Positions 1 to 15,134 of a DNA stretch of 64,000 nt are shown one piece after another. Each line of letters opens with the position of its first letter. Position 1 is the first letter of the stretch. The DNA is taken from the NCBI RefSeq assembly GCF_050948175.1, contig NW_027490180.1:310001-374000 (forward strand), read 5' to 3'. The translations under genes and the position numbers were made by a program. Below the pieces are notes generated by a model, which was given only the letters and a program-made list of their open reading frames with translations, had not been told where the DNA came from and did not search any database. Source of the DNA: Xylocopa sonorina (Eukaryota; Arthropoda; Insecta; Hymenoptera; Apidae).

Positions 1-1601
1 TATATTTCGTGATAAGGTATAATATTCATTGCGAAGTGTCATGTATACCTCGTATTCACTTCAAAAGAATGTAAGTGCGACACTTCCATGCTGGGATATA
101 GCGTTTGCAGATGTCTCCGCATCGAGGCCATAGAGTTCTAGTGCTTCTTACAACGCGATATCGCATCTCTCTTCGATGTTTCATGATAAGATATAATATT
201 CATTGCGAAGTGTCATGTATACCTCGTATTCAATTTAAAAGAATGTAAATGCGACTATTGCTTGCTGGGAAATAGCGTTCGCAGCTGTCTACGTATCGTA
301 GCAATAGAGTTCTAATGCTACTTATATCGCAATATCGCATCTCATTTCTATGTTTTGTGATAAGACATAATATTCATTGCGAGGTGTCATGTACACCTCG
401 TATTCACTTCATAAAAATGTAAATGCTACTCTTCCATGCTAGGAAATAGCGTTTGCAGATATCTCCCCATCGAGGCAATAGGATTGTAATGCTTTTTAAG
501 ACGCGATATCACATCTCTCTTCTATATTTCATGATAAGATATAATATTCATTGCGAAGTGTTATGTACACCTCGTATTCACTACAAAAGAATGTAAGTGC
601 GACACTGCCATGCTAGGAAATAGCGTCTGCAGATGTCTAAGCGTCTAGGCAATACAGTTCTAATGCTTCTTAAAACGCGATATCGCATCTCTCTTCTATG
701 TTTCATGATAAGGTATAATATTCATTGCGAAGTGTCATGTATACCTCATATTCTTTCCAAACGAATGTAAATGCAACACTTCCTTGCTAGGAAATAGCTT
801 CTTCAGATGTCTACGTATCGTAGCAATAGAGTTCTAATGCTACTTAAATCGCAATATCGCATCTCATTTCTATGTTTCGTGATAAGATATAATATTCATT
901 GCGAAGTGTCATGAATACCTCGTATTCACTTCAAAAGATTGTAAATGCGACTATTGCTTGCTAGGAAATAGCGTTTGCAGATGTCTCCGTATCGTAGCAA
1001 TAAAGTTTTAATGCTACTTAAATCGCGATATCGCATCTCATCTATATATTTCGTGATAAGGTATAATATTCATTGCGAAGTGTCATGTATACCTCGTATT
1101 CACTTCAAAAGAATGTAAGTGCGACACTTCCATGCTGGGATATAGCGTTTGCAGATGTCTCCGCATCGAGGCCATAGAGTTCTAGTGCTTCTTACAACGC
1201 GATATCGCATCTCTCTTCGATGTTTCATGATAAGATATAATATTCATTGCGAAGTGTCATGTATACCTCGTATTCAATTTAAAAGAATGTAAATGCGACT
1301 ATTGCTTGCTGGGAAATAGCGTTCGCAGCTGTCTACGTATCGTAGCAATAGAGTTCTAATGCTACTTATATCGCAATATCGCATCTCATTTCTATGTTTT
1401 GTGATAAGACATAATATTCATTGCGAGGTGTCATGTACACCTCGTATTCACTTCATAAAAATGTAAATGCTACTCTTCCATGCTAGGAAATAGCGTTTGC
1501 AGATATCTCCCCATCGAGGCAATAGGATTGTAATGCTTTTTAAGACGCGATATCACATCTCTCTTCTATATTTCATGATAAGATATAATATTCATTGCGA
1601 A
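1..1601 (+). repeat. Higher-order repeat: 6-monomer unit of 1044 bp
   Basis: The window start recurs at 1045, which is 6 x 174. The match is almost perfect for about 555 bp (1-557 against 1045-1601), including rare variants such as the TATATATTTCGTG start and the TCTCCCCATCGAGG monomer. After that the copies diverge, so only half of a second unit is kept. The first copy extends off the window. Confidence 0.85.
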
Positions 1602-2966
1602 GTGTCATGAATACATCGTATTCACTTCAAAAGAATGCAAATGCGACACTTGCATGCTAGGAAATAGCGTTTCCAGATGACCACGTATCGAAAGAATAGA
1701 GTTCTAATACTTCCTAAAACGAGATGTCGCATCTCATTTCTATGTTTCTCGATAAGATATAGTATCCATTGCGAAGTGTCATGTATACCTCGTATTAACT
1801 TCAAAAGAATGTAAATGCGGCATTTCCATGCTAGGAAATAGCGTTTCCAGGGGTCTACGTATCGTAGCAATAGAGTTCTAATGCTCCTTAAAACGCAACA
1901 TCGCATCTCACTGCTATGTTTCATGATAAGATATAATATTCATTGTGAAGTGTCAAGTATACCTCGTATTCACTTCAAAAGAATGTAAATGCGACACTTC
2001 CTTGCTAGGAAATGGAGTTTGCAGATGTCTACGTATATTAGCAATAGATTTCTAATGCTTCATAAATCGCGATATCGCATCTCACTTCTATGTTTCGAGA
2101 TAAGATATAATATTCATTGTGGAGTGTTATGTATACCTCGTATTCACTTCAAAGGATGTAAATGCGACACTTGCTTGCTTGGAAATAACATTTGCAGATG
2201 TCTACCCATCGTAGCAATAGAGTTCTAACGCTCCTTAAATCGCGATATCGCATCTCACTTCTATGTTTCGAGAAAAGATATAATATTCATTGCGAAGTGT
2301 CATGTATACCTGGTATTCACTTCAAAAGAATGTGAATGCGACACTTCCTTGCTAGGCAATAGGGTTTGCAGATGTCTACGTATCATAGTAAGAGAGTTCT
2401 AATGCTTCTTACGACGAGATGTCGCATTTCATTTCTATGATTCATGATAAGATATAATATTCATTGCGAAGTGTCATGAATACATCGTATTCACTTCAAA
2501 AGAATGCAAATGCGACACTTGCATGCTAGGAAATAGCGTTTCCAGATGACCACGTATCGAAAGAATAGAGTTCTAATACTTCCTAAAACGAGATGTCGCA
2601 TCTCATTTCTATGTTTCTCGATAAGATATAGTATCCATTGCGAAGTGTCACGTATACCTCGTATTAACTTCAAAAGAATGTAAATGCGGCATTTCCATGC
2701 TAGGAAATAGCGTTTCCAGAGGTCTACGTATCGTAGCAACAGAGTTCTAATGCTCCTTAAAACGCAACATCGCATCTCACTGCTATGTTTCATGATAAGA
2801 TATAATATTCATTGTGAAGTGTCATGTATACCTCGTATTCACTTCAAAAGAATGTAAATGCGACACTTCCTTGCTAGGAAATAGAGTTTGCAGATGTCTA
2901 CGTATATTAGCAATAGATTTCTAATGCTTCATAAATCGCGATATCGCATCTCACTTCTATGTTTCC
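1571..2966 (+). repeat. Higher-order repeat: 5-monomer unit of 869 bp
   Basis: Bases 1571-2097 recur at 2440-2966, an offset of 869 (5 x 174 minus 1). Shared rare variants include TCATGAATACATCG, CAGATGACCACGTATCGAAAG and AACGCAACATCGC. The two 100-codon frames on the minus strand at 1622-1924 and 2491-2793 are a by-product of this duplication. Confidence 0.8.
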
Positions 2967-4269
2967 TGATAAGATATAATATTCATTGCGAAGTGTCATG
3001 TATACCTCGTATTAACTTCAAAAGAATGTAAATGCAGTATTTCCATGCTAGGAAGTAGCGTTTGCAGATGTCTACGTATCGTAGCAATAGAGATCTAATG
3101 CTTCCTAAATCGCGATATCGCATCTCAGTTCTATGTTTCATGATAAGATATCATATTCATTGCGAAGTGTCATGTACACCTCGTATTCTATCCAAACGAA
3201 TGTAAATGTAACACTTCCCTCCTAGGAAATAGCTTATTCATATGTCTACGTATCGTAGCAATAGAGTTCTAATAACTTAAATCGCGATATGGCATCTCAT
3301 TTCTATGTTTCGTGATAAGATATAGTATTCATTGCGAAGTGTCATGTACACGTCGTATTCACTACAAAAGAATGTAAGTGCGACACTGCCATGCTAGGAA
3401 ATAGCGTCTGCAGATGTCTAAGCGTCTAGGCAATACAGTTCTAATGCTTCTTAAAACGCGATATCCCATCTCTCTTCTATGTTTCATGATAAGATATAAT
3501 ATTCATTGCGAAGTGTCATCTATACCTCGAATTCTCTCCAAACGAATGTAAATGCGACACTTCCTTGCTAGGAAATAGCGTTTTCAGATGTCTACGTATC
3601 GTAGCAAAAGGGTACTAATGCTACTTAAATCGCGATATCGCATCCCTCTTCTGTGTTTCATGTTAAGATATAATATTCATTGCGAAGTGTCATGTATACC
3701 TCGTATTCACTTCAAAAGAATGTAAATGCGAGTACTGCTTGCTGGGAAATAGCGTTTGCAGATGTCTCCGCATCGAGACCGTAGAGCTCTAATGCTTCTT
3801 AAAACGCGATATCGCATCCCTCTTCCGTGTTTCATGATAAGATATAATATTCATTGCGAAGTGTCATGTATACCTCGTATTCACTTCAAAAGAATGTAAA
3901 TATGACACTTCCATGCTAGGATATAGCGTTTGCAGATGTCTACGTATCGTAGCAATAGGGTTCTAATGCTTCTTAAAACGAGATGTCGTATTTCATTTCT
4001 ATGTTTCGTAGTAAGATGTAATATTCATTGTGTAGTGTTATGTATACCTCGTATTCACTTCAAAAGTATGTAAGTGCGACACTTCCTTGCTAGGGAATAT
4101 TGTTTGCAGATGTCTACGTATCGTAGCAATGAAGTTCTAGTGCTTCTTAAATCACGATATCGCATCTCATTTCTATGTTTCGTGTTAAGGTATAATATTC
4201 ATTGCGAAGTGTCATGTATACATCGTATTCACATCACAAGAATGTAAATGCGACACATCCATGCGAGGA

Positions 4270-6080
4270 AATAGCGTTTGCAGATGTCTACGTATCGTAG
4301 CAGAGTTCTAATGCTTCTCAAAACGAGATATCGCAAATCATTCCTATGTTTCATGATAAGATATAATATTCATTGCGAAGTGTAATGTATATCTCGTATT
4401 CACTTCAAAAGAATGTAAATGCGAAACTTCCATGCTAGGAAATAGTGTTTGCAGATGTCTACGTATCGTAGCGATAGAGTTCTAATGCTTCTCAAAACGC
4501 GATGTAGCACCTCATTCCTATGTCTCATGATAAGATATAATATTGATTGCGAAGTGTCATGTATACCTCGCATGCATTTCAAAAGAATGTAAATATGACA
4601 CTTCCATGCTAGGAAATGGCGTTTGCAGATGTCTACGTATCGTATCAATAGGGTTCTAATGCTTCTTAAGACGAGATGTCGTATTACATTTCTATGTTTC
4701 GTAATACGATATAATATTCATTGTGTTGTGTTATGTATACCTCGTATTCACTTCAGTGGAATGTAAGTGCGACATGTCCATGCTAGGAAATAGCGTCTGC
4801 AGATGTCTACGTATCGTAGCAATAGAGTTCTAATGCTTCTCAAAACGAGATATCGCAAATCATTCCTATGTTTCATGATAAGATATAATATTCATTGCGA
4901 AGTGTAATGTATATCTCATATTCACTTCAAAAGAATGTAAATGCGAAACTTCCATGCTAGGAAGTAGTGTTTGCAGATGTTTACGTATCGTAGCGATAGA
5001 GTTCTAATGCTTCTCAAAACGCGATGTAGCACCTCATTCCTATGTCTCATGATAAGATATAATATTCATTGCGAAGTCTCATGTATACCTCGTATTCACT
5101 TCAAAAGAATGTAAATATGACACTTCCATGCTAGGAAATAGCGTTTGCAGATGTCTACGTATCGTATCAATAGGGTTCTAATGCTTCTTAAAACGAGATG
5201 TCGTATTTCATTTCTATGTTTCGTAACACGATATAATATTCATTGTGTAGTGTTATGTATACCTCGTATTCACTTCAGTGGAATGTAAGTGCGACATGTC
5301 CATGCTGGGAAATAGAGTTTGCAGATGTCTACGTATCGTAGTAATAGAGTTCTAATGCTTCTCAAAACGCGATATACCACCTCATTCCTATGTTTCATGA
5401 TAAGATATAATATTCATTGCGAAGTGTCATGTATACCTCGTATTCACTTCAAAAGAATGTAAATATGACACTTCCATGCTAGGAAATAGCGTTTGCAGAT
5501 GTCTACGTATCGTATCAATGGGGTTCTAATGCTTCTTAAAACGAGATGTCGTATTTCATTTCTATGTTTCGTAATACGATATAATATTCATTGTGTAGTG
5601 TTATGTATACCTCGTATTCACTTCAGTGCAATGTAAGTGCGACATGTCCATGCTAGGAAATAGAGTTTGCAGATGTCTACGTATCGTAGTAATAGAGTTC
5701 TAATGCTTCTCAAAACGCGATACAGCACCTCATTCCTATGTTTCATGATAAGATATAATATTCATTGCGAAGTGTAATGTATACCTCGTATTCACTTCAA
5801 AAGAATGTAAATATGACACTTCCATGCTAGGATATAGCGTTTGCAGATGTCTACGTATCGTAGCAATAGGGTTCTAATGCTTCTTAAAACGAGATGTCGT
5901 ATTTCATTTCTATGTTTCGTAGTAGGATGTAATATTCATTGTGTAGTGTTATGTATACCTCGTAATCACTTCAGTGGAATGTAAGTGCGACATGTCCATG
6001 CTAGGAAATAGAGTTTGCAGATGTCTACGTATCGTAGCAATAGAGTTCCAATGCTTCTCAAAACGCGATATAGCACCTCA
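4270..6080 (+). repeat. Higher-order region with 3-monomer (about 522 bp) spacing
   Basis: Diagnostic variants recur about three monomers apart. TCGCAAATCATTCC lies at 4331 and 4853 (offset 522), and CACTTCAGTG lies at 4751 and 5272. Later CACTTCAGTG copies fall at about 350 and 344 bp, so the trimer is then interrupted by dimer steps. The order is less regular than in the other higher-order repeats. Confidence 0.6.
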
Positions 6081-7929
6081 TTCCTATGTTTCATGATAAG
6101 ATATAATATTCATTGCGAAGTGTCATGTATATCTCTTATTCACTTCAAAAGAATGTAAATGCGACACTTCCATGCTAGGAAATAGCGTTTGCAGATGTCT
6201 ACGTATCGTAGCAATAGAGTTCTAATGCTTCTTAAAACGCGATATCGCATCTCACTGCTATCTTTCATGATAAGATATAATATTTATTGCGAAGTGTCAT
6301 GAATAACTCGTATTCACTTCAAAAGAATGTAAATGCGACACTTCCATGCTAGGAAATAGCGTTTGCAGATGTCAACGTATCGTAGCAATAGAGTTCTAAT
6401 GCTTCTTAGAACGAGATGTCGCATTGCATTTCTATGTTTCGTAATAAGATATAATATTCATTGTGTAGTGTTATGTATACCTCGTATTCACTTCAGTGGA
6501 ATGTAAGTGCGACATGTCCATGCTAGGAAATAGAGTTTGCAGATGTCTACGTATCGTAGCAATAGAGTTCTAATGCTTCTTAAAACGCGATATCGCATCT
6601 CACTGCTATCTTTCATGATAAGATATAATATTTATTGCGAAGTGTCATGTATACCTCGTATTCACTTCAAAAGATTGTAAATGCGACACTTCCATGCTAG
6701 GAAATAGCGTTTGCAGATTTGTACGTATCGTAGCAATAGAGTTCTAATGCTTCTTAAAACGAGATGCCGCATTTCATTCCTATGTTTCGTGATAAGATAT
6801 AATATTCATTGTGGAGTGTTATGTATACCTCGTACTCACTTCAAAAGAATGTAAATGCGACACTTCCATGCTAGGAAATAGCGATTGCAGATGTCTCCGC
6901 ATCGAGGCCATAGAGATCTAAAGCTTCTTAAAACGCGATATCGCATCTCGCTTCATTGTTTCATGATAAGATATCATATTCATTGCGAAGTGTCATGTAT
7001 ACCTCGTATTCTATCCAAACGAATGTAAATGCAACACTTTCCTCCTAGGAAATAGCTTATTCATATGTCTACGTATCGTAGCAATAGAGTTCTAATAACT
7101 TAAATCGCGATATCGCATCTCATTTCTATGTTTCGTGATAAGATATAGTATTCATTGCGAAGTGTCATGTACACCTCGTATTCACTACAAAAGAATGTAA
7201 GTGCGACTACTGCTTGCTAGGAAATAGCGTTTGCAGATGTCTCCGCATCGAGACCGTAGAGTTCTAATGCTTCTTAAAACGCGATATCGCACCCCTCTTC
7301 CGTGTTTCATGATAAGATACAATATTCATTGCGAAGTGTCATGTATACCTCGTATTCACTTCAAAAGAATGTAAATGCGACTACTGCTTGCTAGGAAATA
7401 GCGTATTCAGATGTCTACGTATCGTAGCAATAGAGTTCTAATGCTACTTAAATCGCGATATCGCATCTCATTTCTATTTTTCGTGATAAGATATAATATT
7501 CATTGCGAATGGTCATGTATACCTTGTATTCACTTCAAAAGAATGTAAATGCGACTATTGCTTGCTAGGAAATAGCGTTTGCAGATGTCTACGTATCGTA
7601 GCAATAGAGTTCTAATGCTTCTTAAAACGAGATGCCGCATTTCATTCCTATGTTTCGTGATAAGATATAATATTCATTGTGGAGTGTTATGTATACCTCG
7701 TACTCACTTCAAAAGAATGTAAATGCGACACTTCCATGCTAGGAAATAGCGTTTGCAGATGTCTACGTATCGTAGCAATAGAGTTCAATGCTTCTTAAAA
7801 CTAGATGTGTTATTTAATTTCTATGTTTCGTAATAAGATATAATATTCCATGTGAAATGTTATGTATACCTCGTATTCACTTCAATGGAATGTAAGTGCG
7901 ACATTTCCTTGCTACGAAATAACGTTTGC

Positions 7930-10430
7930 TGATGTCTACGTATATTAGCAATAGAGTTCTAATGCTTCTCAAAACGCGATATAGTACCTTATTCATATGT
8001 TCCATGACAAGATATAATATTCATTGCGAAGTGTCATGTATATCTCGTATTCACTTCAAAAGAATGTAAATGCGACACTTCCATGCTAGGAAATAGCGTT
8101 TGCAGATGTCTACGTATCATAGCAATAGAATTCTTGCGCTTCTTAAATCGCGATATCGCATCTCACTTCTATGTTTCGTGATAAGATATAATATTCATTG
8201 TAGAGTGTTATGTATACCTCGTATTCACTTCAAAAGAATGTAAATGCGACACTTCCATGCTAGGATACAGCGTTTGCAGATGTCTACGTATCGTACCGAT
8301 AGAGTTCTAATGCTTCTTAGAACGCGATATCGCATCTCACTTCTATGTTTCATGATAAGATATAATATTCATTGCGAAGTGTCATGTATACCTCGTATTC
8401 ACTTCAAAGGATTGTAAATATGACACTTCCATGCTAGGAAATAGCGTTTGCAGATATCTACGTATCGTAGCAATAGAGTTCTAATGCCTCTTAAAATGAG
8501 ATGCCGCATTTCATTCCTATGTCTCGTGGTAAGATATAATATTCATTGTGGAGTGTTACGTATACCTCGTATTCACTTCAAAAGAATGTAAATGCGACAC
8601 TTCCTTGCTAGGAAATAACATTTCCAGATGTCTACGCATCGTAGCAATAGAGTTCTAGCGCTTCTTAAATCGCGATATCGCATCTCACTTCTATGTTTCG
8701 TGATAAGATATAATATTCATTGTAGATTGTTGTGTATACCCCGTACTCACTTCAAAAGAATGTAAACGCGACACTTCCATGCTAGGAAACAGCGTTTGCA
8801 GATGTCTACGTATCGTAGCAATAGGGATCTAATGCTTCTTAAAACGAGATGTCGTATTTCATTTTTATGTTTCGTAATAAGATATAATATTCATTGTGTA
8901 ATGTTATGTATATCTCGTATTCACTTCAGTGTAATGTAAGTGCGACATGTCCATGCTAGGAATTAGAGTTTTGCAGATGTCTACGTATATTAGCAATAGA
9001 GTTCTAATGCTTCTCAAAACGCGATATAGTACCTTATTCATATGTTCCATGACAAGATATAATATTCATTGCGAAGTGTCATGTATATCTCGTATTCACT
9101 TCAAAAGAATGTAAATGCGACACTTCCATGCTAGGAAATAGCGTTTGCAGATGTCTACGTATCATAGCAATAGAATTCTTGCGCTTCTTAAATCGCGATA
9201 TCGCATCTCACTTCTATGTTTCGTGATAAGATATAATATTCATTGTAGAGTGTTATGTATACCTCGTATTCACTTCAAAAGAATGTAAATGCGACACTTC
9301 CATGCTAGGATACAGCGTTTGCAGATGTCTACGTATCGTACCGATAGAGTTCTAATGCTTCTTAGAACGCGATATCGCATCTCACTTCTATGTTTCATGA
9401 TAAGATATAATATTCATTGCGAAGTGTCATGTATACCTCGTATTCACTTCAAAGGATTGTAAATATGACACTTCCATGCTAGGAAATAGCGTTTGCAGAT
9501 ATCTACGTATCGTAGCAATAGAGTTCTAATGCCTCTTAAAATGAGATGCCGCATTTCATTCCTATGTCTCGTGGTAAGATATAATATTCATTGTGGAGTG
9601 TTACGTATACCTCGTATTCACTTCAAAAGAATGTAAATGCGACACTTCCTTGCTAGGAAATAACATTTCCAGATGTCTACGCATCGTAGCAATAGAGTTC
9701 TAGCGCTTCTTAAATCGCGATATCGCATCTCACTACTATGTTTCGTGATAAGATATAATATTCATTGTAGATTGTTGTGTATACCCCGTACTCACTTCAA
9801 AAGAATGTAAACGCGACACTTCCATGCTAGGAAACAGCGTTTGCAGATGTCTACGTATCGTAGCAATAGGGATCTAATGCTTCTTAAAACGAGATGTCGT
9901 ATTTCATTTTTATGTTTCGTAATAAGATATAATATTCATTGTGTAATGTTATGTATATCTCGTATTCACTTCAGTGTAATGTAAGTGCGACATGTCCATG
10001 CTAGGAATTAGAGTTTTGCAGATGTCTACGTATATTAGCAATAGAGTTCTAATGCTTCTCAAAACGCGATATAGTACCTTATTCATATGTTCCATGACAA
10101 GATATAATATTCATTGCGAAGTGTCATGTATATCTCGTATTCACTTCAAAAGAATGTAAATGCGACACTTCCATGCTAGGAAATAGCGTTTGCAGATGTC
10201 TACGTATCATAGCAATAGAATTCTTGCGCTTCTTAAATCGCGATATCGCATCTCACTTCTATGTTTCGTGATAAGATATAATATTCATTGTAGAGTGTTA
10301 TGTATACCTCGTATTCACTTCAAAAGAATGTAAATGCGACACTTCCATGCTAGGATACAGCGTTTGCAGATGTCTACGTATCGTACCGATAGAGTTCTAA
10401 TGCTTCTTAGAACGCGATATCGCATCTCAC
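7930..10430 (+). repeat. Higher-order repeat: 6-monomer unit of 1045 bp, about 2.4 copies
   Basis: The rare variant ATAGTACCTTATTCATATG occurs at 7981, 9026 and 10071, each 1045 bp apart. The extra base over 1044 matches an additional T in AGAGTTTTGCAG. The copies look almost identical until about 10430, where TTCTATGTTTC becomes TTCTAGGTTTC. This is a locally recent amplification. Confidence 0.88.
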
Positions 10431-13400
10431 TTCTAGGTTTCATGATAAGATATAATATTCATTGCGAAGTGTCATGTATACCTCGTATTCACTTCAAATG
10501 AATGTAATTGCGACACTTCCATGCTAGGAAATAGCGTTTGCAGATGTCTACGTATCGTAGCAATAGAGTTCTAATGCTTCTTAAAACGAGATGTCGCATT
10601 TCATTTCTATGCTTCGTGATAAGGTATAATATTCATTGTGGAGTGTTATGTACACCTCGTATTCGCTTCAGTGGAATGTAAGTGCGACATGTCCATGCTA
10701 GGAAATAGAGTTTGCAGATGTCTACGTATATTAGCGATAGAGTTCTAATGCTTCTCAAAACGCGATATAGCACCTCATTCCTACGTTTCATGATAAGATA
10801 TAATATTCATTGCGAAGTGTCATGTATATCTCGTATTCACTTCAATAGAATGTAAATGCGACACTTCCATGCTAGGAAATAGCGTTTGCAGATGTCTACG
10901 TATCGTAGCAATAGAATTCTTGCGCTTCTTAAATCGCGATATCGCATCTCACTTCTATGTTTCGTGATAAGATATAATATTCATTGTAGAGTGTTATGTA
11001 TACCTCGTTTTCACTTCAAAAGAATGTAAATGCGACAGTTCCATGCTAGGATACAGCGTTTGCAGATGTCTACGTATCGTACCAATAGTGTTCTAATGCT
11101 TCATAGAACGCGATATCGCATCTCACTTCTAGGTTTCATGATAAGATATAATATTCATTGCGAAGTGTCATGTATACCTCGTATTCACTTCAAAAGAATG
11201 TAAATGCGACACTTCTATGCTAGGAAATAGCGTTTGCAGATGTCTACGTATCGCAGCAATAGAGTTCTAATGCTTCTTAGAACGCGATATCGCATCTCAC
11301 TTCTATGTTTCATGATAAGATATAATATTCATTGCGAAGTGTCATGTATACCTCGTATTCACTTCAAAAGAATGTAAATGCGACACTTCCATGCTAGGAA
11401 GTAGCGTTTGCAGATGTCTACGTATCGTAGCAATAGAGTTCTAGCGCTTCTTAAACCGCGATATCGCATGTCACATCTATGTTTCGTGATAAGATATAAT
11501 ATTCATGGCAGAGTGTAATGTATACCTCGTATTCACTTCAGAAGAATGTAAATGCGACACTTCCATGCCAGGAAACAGCGTTTGCAGATGTCTACGTATC
11601 GTAGCAATAGAGTTCTAATGCTTCTTAAAACGCGATATAGCATCTCACTTCTATGTTTCATGATAAGATATAATATTCATTGCGAAGTGTCATGTATACC
11701 TCGTATTCACTTCAAAAGAATGTAAATGCGAAACTTCCATGCTAGGAAATAGCGTTTGCAGATGTCTACGTATCGTAGCGATAGAGTTCTAATGCTTCTT
11801 AAAACGAGATGTCGCATTTCATTTCCATGTTTCGTAATAAGGTATAATATTCATTGTGGAGTGTCATGTATACCTCGTACTCACATCACAAGAATGTAAA
11901 TGCGACACATCCATGCAAGGAAATAGCGTTTGCAGATGTCAACGTATATTAGCAATAGAGATCTAATGCTTCTCAATACGCGATATCGCATCTCACTTCT
12001 ATCTTTCATGATAAGATATAATATTTATTGCGAAGTGTCACGTATACCTCGTATTCACTTCAAAAGAATGTAAATGCGACACTTCCATGCTAGGAAGTAG
12101 CGCTTGCAGATGTCTACGTATCGTAGCAATAGGGTTCTAATGCTCCTTAATACGCGATATCGCATCTCACTTCTATCTTTCATGATAAGATATAATATTT
12201 ATTGCGAAGTGTCATGTATACCTCGTATTCACTTCAAAAGAATGTAAATGCGACACTTCCATGCTAGGAAATAGCGTTTGCAGATGTCAACGTATCGTAG
12301 CAGTAGAGTTCTAATGCTTCTTAAAACGAGATGTCGCATTTCATTTCCATGTTTCGTAATAAGATATAATATTCATTGTGGAGTGTCATGTATACCTCGT
12401 ACTCACATCACAAGAATGTAAATGCGAAACATCCATGCAAGGAAATAGCGTTTGCAGATGTCAACGTATATTAGCAATAGAGATCTAATGCTTCTCAATA
12501 CGCGATATCGCAACTCATTCCTATGTTTCATGAGAAGATATAATATTCATTGCGAAGTGTCATGTATATCTCGTATTCACTTCAAAAGAATGTAAATGCG
12601 AAACATCCATGCTAGGAAATAGCGTTTGCAGATGTCTACGTATCGTAGCAATAGAATTCTAATGCTTCTTAAAATGCGATATCGCATCTCACTTCTATCT
12701 TTCATGATAAGATATAATATTTATTGCGAAGTGTCATGTATACCTCGTATTCACTTCAAAAGAATGTAAATGCGACACTTCCATGCTAGGAAGCAGCGTT
12801 TGCAGATGTCTACGTATCGTAGAAATAGGGTTCTAATGCTTCTTAATACGCGATATCGCATCTCACTTCTATCTTTCATGATAAGATATAATATTTATTG
12901 CGAAGTGTCATGTATACCTCGTATTCACTTCAAAAGAATGTAAATGCGACACTTCCATGCTAGGAAAAAGGGCTTGCAGGTGTCAACGTATCGTAGCAAT
13001 AGAGTTCTAATGCTTCTTAAAACGAGATGTCGTACTTAATTTCTATGTTCCGTAATAAGATATAATATTCATTGTGTAATGTTATGCATACCTCGTATTC
13101 ACTTCAAAAGTATGTAAGTGCAACACTTCCCTGCTAGGAAATATTGTTTGCAGATGTCTACGTATCGTAGCAATGAAGTTCTAGTGCTTCTTAAATCACG
13201 ATATCGCATCTCATTTCTATGTTTCGTGATAAGGTATAATATTCATTGCGAAGTGTCATGTATACATCGTATTCACTTCAAAATAATGTAAATGCGACAC
13301 TTTCTTGCTAGGAAATATTGTTTGCAGATGTCTACGTATCGTCGCAATAGATCTCTAATGCTTCTCAAAACGCGAAATCGCAACTAGTTCCTATGCTTCA

Positions 13401-15134
13401 TGATAAGATATAATATTCATTGCGAAGTGTCATGTATAACTCGTGTTCACTTCAATGGATTGTAAATGCGACATTTCCTTCCTAGGAAATAGAGTTTGCA
13501 GATACCTACGTATATTGGCAATAGAGTTCTAATGCTTCTCAAAACGCGATATAGCACCTCATTCCTATGTTTCATGACAAGATATAACATTCATAGCGAA
13601 GTGTCATGTATATCTCGTATTCACTTCAAAAGAATGTAACTGTGACACTTCCATGCTAGGAAATAGCGTTTGCAGATGTCTACGTATCGTAGCAATAGAG
13701 TTCTAATGCTTCTTAAAACGCGATACCGCATCTCACTGCTATGTTTCATGAGAAGATATAATATTCACTATGGAGTGTTATGTATACCTCGTACTCACTT
13801 CAACAGAATGTAAATGCGACCCTTCCATGCTAGGAAATAGCGTTTGCAGATGTCTACGTATCGTAGCAATAGAGTTCTAATGCTTCTTAAAATGAGAAGT
13901 CGCATTTCATTTCTATGTTTCGTGATAAGATATAATATTCATTGTGGAGTGTTATGTATACCTCGTATTCACTTCAAAAGATTGTAAATGGGACACTTCC
14001 TTGCTAGGAAATATTGTTTGCAGATGTCTACGTATCGTAAAAATATAGTTCTAATGCTCCTTAAAACGCGATATCGCATATTTCCTCTATGTTTCTTGAT
14101 AAGATATAATATTCATTGCGAAGTGTCTTGTATACATCGAACTCACTTCAAAAGAATGTAAATGCGACACTTCCATGCGAGGAAATAGCGTTTGCAGATA
14201 TCTCCCCATTAAGGCAATAGGGTTCTAATGCTTCTTAAGACGCGATATCGCATCTCATTTCTATGTTTTGTGATAAGATATAATATTCATTGCGAAGTGT
14301 CATGTACACCTCGTATTCACTTCAAAAGAATGTAAATGCGACACTTCCTTGCTAGGAAACAGCGTTTTCAGATGTCTACGTATCGTAGCAAAAGGGTTCT
14401 AATGCTACTTAAATCGCGATATCGTATCTCATTTCTATGTTTCGTGATAAGATATAATATTCATTGCGAAGTGTCATGTACACCTCGTATTCAATTGAAA
14501 AGAAAGTAAATGCGACTATTGCTTGCTAGGAAATAGCGTTTGCAGATGTCTACGTATCGTAGCAATAGAGTTCTAATGCTACTTAAATCGCGATATCGCA
14601 TCTCATTTCTATGTTTTGTGATAAGATATAATATTCAATGCGAGGTGTCATGTACACCTCGTATTCACTTCAAAAGTATGTAAATGCGACACTTCCTTGC
14701 TAGGAAATAGCGTTTGCAGATGTCTACGTATCGTAGCAATAAAGTTCTAATGCTTCTTAGAACGAGATGTCGCATCTCATTTCTATGTTTCATGATTAGA
14801 TATAATATTCATTGCGAAGTGTCATGTATACGTCGTATTCACTTCAAAAGAATGTAATTGCGACACTTCCTTGCTAGGAAGTAGCGTTTGCAGATGTCTA
14901 CGTATATTAGCAAGAGAGTTCTAATGCTTCATAAATCACGATATCGCATCCCATTGCTATGTTTCATGATAAGATATAATATTCATTGCGAAGTGTCATG
15001 TATACCTCGTATTCAATTCAAAAGAATGTAAATGCGACACTTCCTTGCTAGGAAGTAGCGTTTGCAGATGTCTACGTATCGAAGCAATAGAGTCCTAAAG
15101 CTTCTTAAATCGCGATATCGCATCTCATGTATGT

